A DNA stretch of 10,572 bases. Origin: Chloroflexota bacterium (GTDB lineage Bacteria; Chloroflexota; Dehalococcoidia; SZUA-161; SpSt-899). Numbering within the stretch: the first letter of the stretch is position 1; each line of letters starts with the position of its first letter. A program made the translations under genes and the position numbers. Below the pieces are notes generated by a model. The model searched no databases, was not told the origin of the DNA, and saw nothing but the letters and a program-made list of their open reading frames with translations. The stretch covers positions 1 to 10,572 of the forward strand of contig JABHWQ010000316.1 in the NCBI GenBank assembly GCA_018657655.1. The letters are read 5' to 3'. Below, in pieces: positions 5,451-10,572 of the stretch.

Positions 5451-7847
5451 ATGCTTCCTTCCACATCTCAGATTGACCAAATGCTTGGAATTGGACAGGG
5501 AAACTTCTCATCTGCTCCAGTCCACCTTGCGCCTTCATATGCATGGGGGAATGGTTCCCTACCATCATTTACCCAGCCTAAACCCACCTCAATGTATGCT
5601 GTGCCCATAGCATATGGAGTGAAAGATATCAGAATTCTGGAAAAGGAGGAACCCGGCCTTGCCCAATATGTTTCAACACTTTTGCCTGCTTCACATCAAC
5701 AAGGGATAGTGCGAAGCCTTGAATATGTGCTCACACCGGGACAGGTGTATCCGCAAGTAGTCGTTAGCAAGCAGGAAGAAGTAAGAGCTCTCACTCAGAT
5801 GATTGAAGGTGTTTTGCTTTGCAGCCAGACTCTTCCTCCCACACCCATCCTTGAAGGGCCGCTGGCACAGCGCATCTCATCAATAGAACATGACCCAATG
5901 TTTGGCCGGGACTATTCGCTACGATGCTATTCTGCCCTTGTCGAAAATCCTCCCTATGAAGTGCTCATGCCTCCGTGTCCCAGCAATGCTCTAAACCATC
6001 CTTGGCAGTGGGTAGTTGCTCTTGCCAATGAGCTTGAAGATGAAGAGCTCATCAATCTGCAACTACTTGTCACTCCCTGTCCCTCTGATTTTAACGAGAT
6101 GCTCTGTATTCTTCGTGACCGAGTGCAATACCTCGCTAATCCTAAGTATGATGTCTACCGCAATCGGGCAGATCCACGGATTGATGATGAGGTAAAGGGG
6201 ATGACGCCGGGTAAGCTTTTTTTCTGTGGCCTTCGGGTGGTTTCCATCCTGAAGAAAACCAAGTCGGCATCACTGGGTGAAAAGTTACATGAAGCATTGG
6301 AGAATTTCTATTACGGCCCTTCAAAATTCAAGGTTATCGGTGCAGGAGCGTCTCTGAACACAGGTATCAATCCTCAAATATTGCACCAGAGTCTTGTGAT
6401 GCGTCAGGCGCACAATGAGGGATTCGTGTTGACGGAAAAAGAGGTGGGCCTGCTGTTCCCCTTACCCAATCAGCAGATGCTTCTTGACACCGAAGCCCCT
6501 ATGCCTGCCGTTAGGGGCGAATGCATCGCTCGACTGCCTCCTCCTAAAGACTCGTTTCTGTTAGGACTCAATCCACCTGATGATAGATGCTTGTGGGTGG
6601 ACCAGAAAGAAACAGTGCCGGGAATCTTTTTTGTCGGTGCACCTGGTGTCGGCAAGACGACGGGAATGTTAGACCTCTTGCGTCAGCACTCTTCATTGGG
6701 ACATGGCATGTTCATCTGCCTGCCGCATTCAAGTCTTCATCAGATTCTGGGTGCCATCGGAAAAGAGCAGTATGAGCGGTGCGTCATCATAGACTCCATG
6801 CCTGCTGATGACAAACCGGTAGGGTTGAACCTTTTCGAAGGCAATGATGAGATTGTGATTTCCGAATTCGTCAACATCGTAAAGAGATTTGCCGAGAGCA
6901 CATCATCATCTCCTTTCGGTTCACAGATGGAAGAATTGCTGTGGTATACCATCAAATTGGTCGCAGGACACGGCGGCACGATTGCCCACGTGCATGAAGC
7001 TGTCGCCAATGAGAAATATCGTGGACAACTCATGGAAGGAGTTTCCGAGCGTAATCTCAAGACCTATTTCACTCAGACATTGCCTGATCGTAGACGGTTT
7101 GGTCGTGAATCAAACACTTCTGTCACTAACCGATTGAGTTTCCTGCTTGAATCCAGGACCCGTAATCTCTTCTGCCAACCTACTCCGACTGTCAGCATCA
7201 AAGAGTTAATCGAGAACGACCGCATCATCATCCTGGACCTCAAGGAAGGACGACTCGGGAATCTGATTAGCTCTGTATTAGCAGGGCCACTACTGCTCCT
7301 TATCAATGCCGAAGTGATGCGCCGTTCCATTGAGAAGGGAGCGCAGAGACCGTTTGCGAATTTCACTGACGAGTGCTCCTGGTATTTTACCGAGGGTATC
7401 ACTGACATCCTTTCCAGAGGGCGCGTCTTCGGGTGCAGGACGATTGCCGGAGCTCAGTATCTCAACCAATTCAGCCCAAAAATTTTCGCTGCATTGATGT
7501 CCTGTCTGCCTGTAAAGATTGCTTATCGAATCAGCGGTAAGGATGCTCAGCTCATGCAACGAGAGATGAATGTCTCGGAAAATGCTTTTGTCCAGACACC
7601 CAACTACCACGCTTACTGCCGACTTGGAGAAAATACCTATTACATCAAGGGACATCCGCCTCTTGCTCAAGCAAGCGATGACGATGTGATGCGTGTTCGT
7701 GAGCAGACATCATCGGAGTTCGGGGGCACACCTGTGTCGTTAGACGATGACCATTACTTCAACCGAATCCTTCCGGACAAAAAACGGCCAACGCCCAAAA
7801 AAATGTCCCGGAAACTTCCATTTACACAGAGGAGGAGCGAGAGATGA
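5451..7847 (+). CDS. TraG/VirD4-like DNA-translocating ATPase (HerA/FtsK superfamily)
   Basis: The frame is open from 5418, but the ATG at 5451 has AGAAAGGAA (5432-5440) upstream and avoids overlapping the previous gene, giving 798 aa. Walker A is GAPGVGKTT (396-404). NDRIIILDL lies near residue 590, and a Walker-B-position acidic pair occurs in FANFTDECSWYF (D640, E641). The following ITDILSRGRVFGCRTIAGAQYLNQF is the typical arginine-and-glutamine region of type IV secretion coupling ATPases. These hexameric motors feed DNA into a conjugation channel. The first 395 residues show no recognisable domain, and I see no N-terminal membrane helix, unlike classic VirD4, so it may be a soluble form such as those found in some conjugative or mobilizable elements. 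It overlaps the next gene by 4 bp. Confidence 0.85.
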   Translation: MLPSTSQIDQMLGIGQGNFSSAPVHLAPSYAWGNGSLPSFTQPKPTSMYAVPIAYGVKDIRILEKEEPGLAQYVSTLLPASHQQGIVRSLEYVLTPGQVYPQVVVSKQEEVRALTQMIEGVLLCSQTLPPTPILEGPLAQRISSIEHDPMFGRDYSLRCYSALVENPPYEVLMPPCPSNALNHPWQWVVALANELEDEELINLQLLVTPCPSDFNEMLCILRDRVQYLANPKYDVYRNRADPRIDDEVKGMTPGKLFFCGLRVVSILKKTKSASLGEKLHEALENFYYGPSKFKVIGAGASLNTGINPQILHQSLVMRQAHNEGFVLTEKEVGLLFPLPNQQMLLDTEAPMPAVRGECIARLPPPKDSFLLGLNPPDDRCLWVDQKETVPGIFFVGAPGVGKTTGMLDLLRQHSSLGHGMFICLPHSSLHQILGAIGKEQYERCVIIDSMPADDKPVGLNLFEGNDEIVISEFVNIVKRFAESTSSSPFGSQMEELLWYTIKLVAGHGGTIAHVHEAVANEKYRGQLMEGVSERNLKTYFTQTLPDRRRFGRESNTSVTNRLSFLLESRTRNLFCQPTPTVSIKELIENDRIIILDLKEGRLGNLISSVLAGPLLLLINAEVMRRSIEKGAQRPFANFTDECSWYFTEGITDILSRGRVFGCRTIAGAQYLNQFSPKIFAALMSCLPVKIAYRISGKDAQLMQREMNVSENAFVQTPNYHAYCRLGENTYYIKGHPPLAQASDDDVMRVREQTSSEFGGTPVSLDDDHYFNRILPDKKRPTPKKMSRKLPFTQRRSER

Positions 7848-8749
7848 AACGCAAGAATAGAAAGTATGCCGAAATCAGTCCGATGATAGCACAGGCTTCT
7901 GAAGAAATAGTGATTGCAGATGTCTCGCAATCCTTTGAGGTGCCCTCTTTTGTTGAACGGCCAGTAATACATGCGCGTCATGCTGACGACTATGCTGTCC
8001 GTCTTTGGGAAGAACCGGCTCAAAAACCAATGGCCGTGAAGCGTCATTTTTCTCCAGAGCAAATCGAATCTGATGGCTCCATTGACCTCTCCTCTGTTGA
8101 TATGAGTAACCCCCGTGAAGTCATCGGGTGCATTTACTGTCTTAGTTCCAGTAGGTTCGAGGTAATGGTCGTTGCCCGGTTGGATAAAGATTTCTACACA
8201 CATATGCGCCAGATAGAGCTGGAAAAGAAGATGATATTTCGGAATGGAAAAATTCCTTCCCATGAGGAGTATGATATGATGCTCGAAGCATTTGCTCGTG
8301 CAATGTCATTCCAAGGTGACATACCAATACGCAGTTCTCAGACACGGAACGCCGTGCTTCTGAGTTCCTTGGAAAGATACATATTGCATGCTGTCAAAGC
8401 CGCGACAAACATTGCACCAAGGGACAGAGAGCACGCTGTCGATATCGTGAGAAACCATTTGCTGAAGTGCCCCGTATTCATATCAAGTATGCTTCATTCG
8501 ATTACAAGCGTATATGTAAGCAGTCTGGTCGATGATGTATTTGATCAATTCACTGCTGCTATTGGGCATCGTCTTAAGGCACTTGAATTGCTAAAGGCGG
8601 AAATGATCAGGTTGTGGCCTCGGAACTATTTTGAGAATGTCTTCCCTCGTGATATTCCAGATGCCCTTATCGAACATTTCGATTCCCTAAACCGGTTTTG
8701 TTCTACGCACGGTGTGAAAATGAATTTCCCAATGCCATTTGATATGTAA
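7844..8749 (+). CDS. Hypothetical protein coupled to the ATPase (301 aa)
   Basis: I do not recognise this protein. Its ATG overlaps the ATPase stop (ATGA at 7844-7847), with AGGAGG (7831-7836) upstream, so translation is coupled to the motor. The N-terminus is basic (MKRKNRK). Residues about 20-90 look loosely ordered, with alternating acidic and proline-containing segments. From about residue 91 the protein is mixed (REVIGCIYCLSSSRFEVMVVARL), then largely helical (SLERYILHAVKAATNIAPRD, then LVDDVFDQFTAAIGHRLKALELLKAEMIRLW), ending in FPMPFDM. There is no clear membrane segment or catalytic motif. Coupling suggests an accessory subunit of the ATPase or a DNA-processing partner. Part of the gene is AT-richer (about 40% GC near 8461-8520) than the integrase region. 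Function unknown. Confidence 0.8.
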   Translation: MKRKNRKYAEISPMIAQASEEIVIADVSQSFEVPSFVERPVIHARHADDYAVRLWEEPAQKPMAVKRHFSPEQIESDGSIDLSSVDMSNPREVIGCIYCLSSSRFEVMVVARLDKDFYTHMRQIELEKKMIFRNGKIPSHEEYDMMLEAFARAMSFQGDIPIRSSQTRNAVLLSSLERYILHAVKAATNIAPRDREHAVDIVRNHLLKCPVFISSMLHSITSVYVSSLVDDVFDQFTAAIGHRLKALELLKAEMIRLWPRNYFENVFPRDIPDALIEHFDSLNRFCSTHGVKMNFPMPFDM

Positions 8750-8818
8750 TGATCCTTTTGGAGATGAATGGAATCATCAAGGGTTTAACTCAACGACTCA
8801 GCATATAGGAGAACTATC

Positions 8819-9049
8819 ATGCCTAAGGCAACGCAGAACTACCTGGTGGAATTATTGTCACAGTTCAAGGAAAGCGACATGTCACCTGTCGAGATGGCCG
8901 ACCTGCTCAGAGGACTGATGAAACTCCAGCCTGACCTTTTTGAAGAGGAGAAAGCGTCTCCAACACCCAAGCGCAAGTCGCCGTCCAGACCGGCAACGAC
9001 TTCCAGGGAAGAAAAGCAGGAGAAAGAATCTGCACCGGCAACAACGTAA
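8819..9049 (+). CDS. Small charged protein with helical N-terminus (76 aa)
   Basis: ATAGGAGAA (8805-8813) precedes the ATG at good spacing. Residues 1-45 are amphipathic helices (NYLVELLSQFKESDMSPVEMADLLRGLMKLQPDLFEEE). Residues 46-76 are a low-complexity tail rich in Pro, Ser, Lys and Glu, probably disordered. It lies 69 bp after the 301-aa gene and may belong to the same operon. The helix-plus-tail form suits a small adaptor or DNA-binding accessory protein, but I cannot name it. Confidence 0.65.
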   Translation: MPKATQNYLVELLSQFKESDMSPVEMADLLRGLMKLQPDLFEEEKASPTPKRKSPSRPATTSREEKQEKESAPATT

Positions 9050-9304
9050 GGGATTGGGAAGTAAACCGGGTGCGAAGTTACCTGCCTCTCCTCTGATTCT
9101 TGCAACATGTCGGATGCAGCACTGACAATTGCCTCAATAATGACGTTGGTGTGTTTCGAAGTGGGGGGTGAGCTACCTGAGAACAAAAAAATCTCGCGCA
9201 GTTCATCCCCCACAGCATCCAACGGCAAGGAGGTAGAGGTGAAAAGCAGCAACACTCAGACTATTGCAGATAGCGGTAAGTCTCAGACAGCTCAGTAGGG
9301 AGTA
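9050..9304. other. 255-bp interval before the excisionase, no clear gene
   Basis: This stretch carries an open frame at 9107-9298 (63 codons, + strand). Its ATG has no ribosome binding site, and the peptide is Ser/Thr-rich with no domain. A perfect AAGGAGGT at 9227-9234 lies inside it, ahead of a GTG at 9239 only 4 bases away, leaving just 19 codons. I see no good sigma70 promoter. It may be a decayed gene or the control region of the xis-int pair. Confidence 0.4.
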
Positions 9305-9574
9305 ATGATGATGGATGGCGAAAACACATACTTCGACGTTGAAATGCTCGCCCGCTACCTGATGATGAGCAAGAACACCATCCGGCAATACGTGAGCCGG
9401 AGCAAGATACCGTTCATCAAGGTGCCGGGTTCAAATCTGGTGCGCTTCAGCAAGGTTGCCGTTGACGAGTGGATGATGGGTGGGTTGCAGGGGGCCGGCA
9501 TCGTTGCAGAAGCGACAACGGCTTACCGAGGAGATGCACATGGCACGACTAAGAGAAAGAAAAGACAGGGGTAA
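9305..9574 (+). CDS. Excisionase-family / MerR-like HTH protein
   Basis: An 89-aa protein whose residues about 8-56 match the helix-turn-helix fold of excisionase-family proteins (YFDVEMLARYLMMSKNTI, then the recognition segment RQYVSRSKIPFIKV and a wing with VRFSKVAVDEWM). Such proteins bend DNA at att sites and favour excision by a tyrosine recombinase; some act as plain regulators. Three in-frame ATGs (9305, 9308, 9311) follow AGGGAG (9297-9302), and spacing favours the second or third. The tail is basic (TKRKKRQG). It overlaps the integrase start by 35 bp, so the two are coupled, which supports the xis reading. Confidence 0.8.
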   Translation: MMMDGENTYFDVEMLARYLMMSKNTIRQYVSRSKIPFIKVPGSNLVRFSKVAVDEWMMGGLQGAGIVAEATTAYRGDAHGTTKRKKRQG

Positions 9575-10572
9575 TTGGGTGCTGGACTATATTGACCCGG
9601 CAGACGGCAAGAGGTATCAGGTCAATGTGGGGGATACAAAGGAGATTGCGGAGGTGTGGCTTGCCAAATGCCAGGAAAAAACTGCCCTGGTCAGGCTGGG
9701 GCAGATTGACCGGGTAGGAAAACTCACTCAGGACGACATCGACGGCAAGCGCAAGCAGGCTGAAGAGAGGCGCAAGAAACAGCTCAGAATTGCAGACTAT
9801 CACTCCTTTCACGAGACCCTGGCTAAGGACGAACTCAACCACAAAGCCGACACCATCAGTGTCTATCGCAATGCCTTCTCCTCGTTCCAGACCATCATCG
9901 GGAACAAATTTGTCCACGATATCACCGTGGATGACATCCGGCGATGGAGAAGCACCTTGAGGAAGAAAGGCAGGTCAAAAACCTCTGAATCGATGTGGGG
10001 AAGAGCCCTGAAAGCCGCCTGGAACAGGGCAATCAAAGAGGGATATACCGAGGCGAATCCTTTCCGGGAGGTCAAGTTCCCCGGTCTTGGAGAGACCCGA
10101 AGAAAAGATAAGAGCATGAAGGTGGCGGAGGTCGAGAAACTTCTCTCTACCACCTTGAAGGTCGGTGGAATCCAGCTCTGGTGTTATTTCCAGTTCCTGC
10201 TCAATACCGGCCTTCGGCGCCAGGAGATTCTTACCATCAAAGGCAAAGACATCGACCAGAAAAACAATGTGCTTACCGCCACCATCACCAAGAAACGCGG
10301 CGAACCCCTGACAATGAAGGTGCCCATCAACAAGATTCTTCGCGGCATCATCAATGACATGGACCTCACACCCGACGAATATGTCTTCAAGACCACTGCC
10401 AGGAAACAGTCATACCGCAAGAAGGGCAATCCCTGGAACAAGTCGTATGTGACGCACAAGTTCAGGGAGATGGCGGACAAAGCGGGGCTACCTGAGCAGT
10501 ATCCTCTCCATTCACTTCGCAGGACCTACGTAACCCTCATGCACGAGAAGGGGATACCTACGAACGTCATCC
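9540..10572 (+). CDS. Tyrosine recombinase / integrase (3' end outside window)
   Basis: The ATG at 9540 follows GAGGAGA (9529-9535), and the frame stays open to the window edge (344 complete codons). It begins MARLRERKDRGNWVLDYIDP, an arm-type N-terminal domain, followed by a basic coiled linker (KRKQAEERRKKQ), a SAM-like core-binding domain (YHSFHETLAKDELNHKADTI to NPFREVKF), and the catalytic domain. Catalytic residues visible are the first Arg in NTGLRRQEIL, a beta-hairpin Lys in TITKKRGEPLTMKVPI, and HxxR in HSLRRTYVTLMHEKG. The final His/Trp and the nucleophilic Tyr lie beyond the edge. It catalyses site-specific integration and excision of the element. Position beside xis suggests an att site just to the right. 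Confidence 0.93.
   Translation, partial: MARLRERKDRGNWVLDYIDPADGKRYQVNVGDTKEIAEVWLAKCQEKTALVRLGQIDRVGKLTQDDIDGKRKQAEERRKKQLRIADYHSFHETLAKDELNHKADTISVYRNAFSSFQTIIGNKFVHDITVDDIRRWRSTLRKKGRSKTSESMWGRALKAAWNRAIKEGYTEANPFREVKFPGLGETRRKDKSMKVAEVEKLLSTTLKVGGIQLWCYFQFLLNTGLRRQEILTIKGKDIDQKNNVLTATITKKRGEPLTMKVPINKILRGIINDMDLTPDEYVFKTTARKQSYRKKGNPWNKSYVTHKFREMADKAGLPEQYPLHSLRRTYVTLMHEKGIPTNVI

Noticed and set aside
8749..8790. Possible terminator after the 301-aa gene (ATGATCC with GGAATCAT)
   Set aside because: The stem is imperfect with a long loop and no T-run follows.
8839..9255. 138-codon reverse-strand frame
   Set aside because: It has a GTG start without a ribosome binding site and a composition typical of the antisense of the 76-aa gene, which has a good site.
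9107..9298. 63-codon forward frame before xis
   Set aside because: No ribosome binding site at its ATG, low-complexity peptide and no domain; kept only as a note on the interval.

Overview
This is a stretch of a bacterial integrative mobile element (integrative conjugative or mobilizable type, or a plasmid-like island). The evidence is an ArdC-type antirestriction protein, a replication-relaxation-like protein followed by a TraG/VirD4-like DNA-pumping ATPase, and an excisionase-integrase pair at the right edge. Genes start with good AGGAG-type ribosome binding sites and are closely packed. GC content is about 50-55% in most of the spot-counted stretches and lower in parts of the long reverse gene and of the 301-residue gene. 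No gene here fixes the host phylum, so I leave it unassigned. No relaxase, VirB4 or replication initiator is in the window. Both ends of the element lie outside it.

Left part (1-1640, + strand): the tail of an upstream unit closes with a strong GC hairpin. A small accessory cassette follows: an acidic 125-residue protein of unknown function, a 94-residue aromatic-rich protein of unknown function, and an ArdC-like zinc metallopeptidase antirestriction protein. Middle (1696-4257, - strand): one large gene for an XRE-type helix-turn-helix joined to a NACHT-type STAND NTPase with a long C-terminal region. This resembles bacterial NLR-like defence proteins or STAND transcription regulators.

The 243-bp divergent region (4258-4500) is the most structured non-coding DNA here. 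It has two TCTAC-N4-GTAGA palindromes exactly 20 bp apart next to the NACHT gene, and a third, degraded copy in the leader of the opposite operon, 120 bp further on. It also has a sigma70-like promoter (TTGAAA-17-TATACT) whose spacer and initially transcribed region carry TTGGT-N7-TTGGT and ACCAA-N7-ACCAA. A possible 14-codon leader ORF ends on the start codon of the first operon gene.

Right part (4501-10572, + strand): the replication-relaxation-like gene, the ATPase, an unknown 301-residue gene coupled by a 4-bp overlap, a 76-residue charged protein, then excisionase and a tyrosine integrase cut by the window end. A reasonable model is that ArdC protects incoming DNA, the relaxation protein and ATPase handle DNA during transfer, and Xis/Int control excision and integration. 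The HTH-NACHT protein may sense a threat or host state and act as an effector, a regulator of the divergent operon, or both. The regulatory link is inferred only from the shared palindromes.
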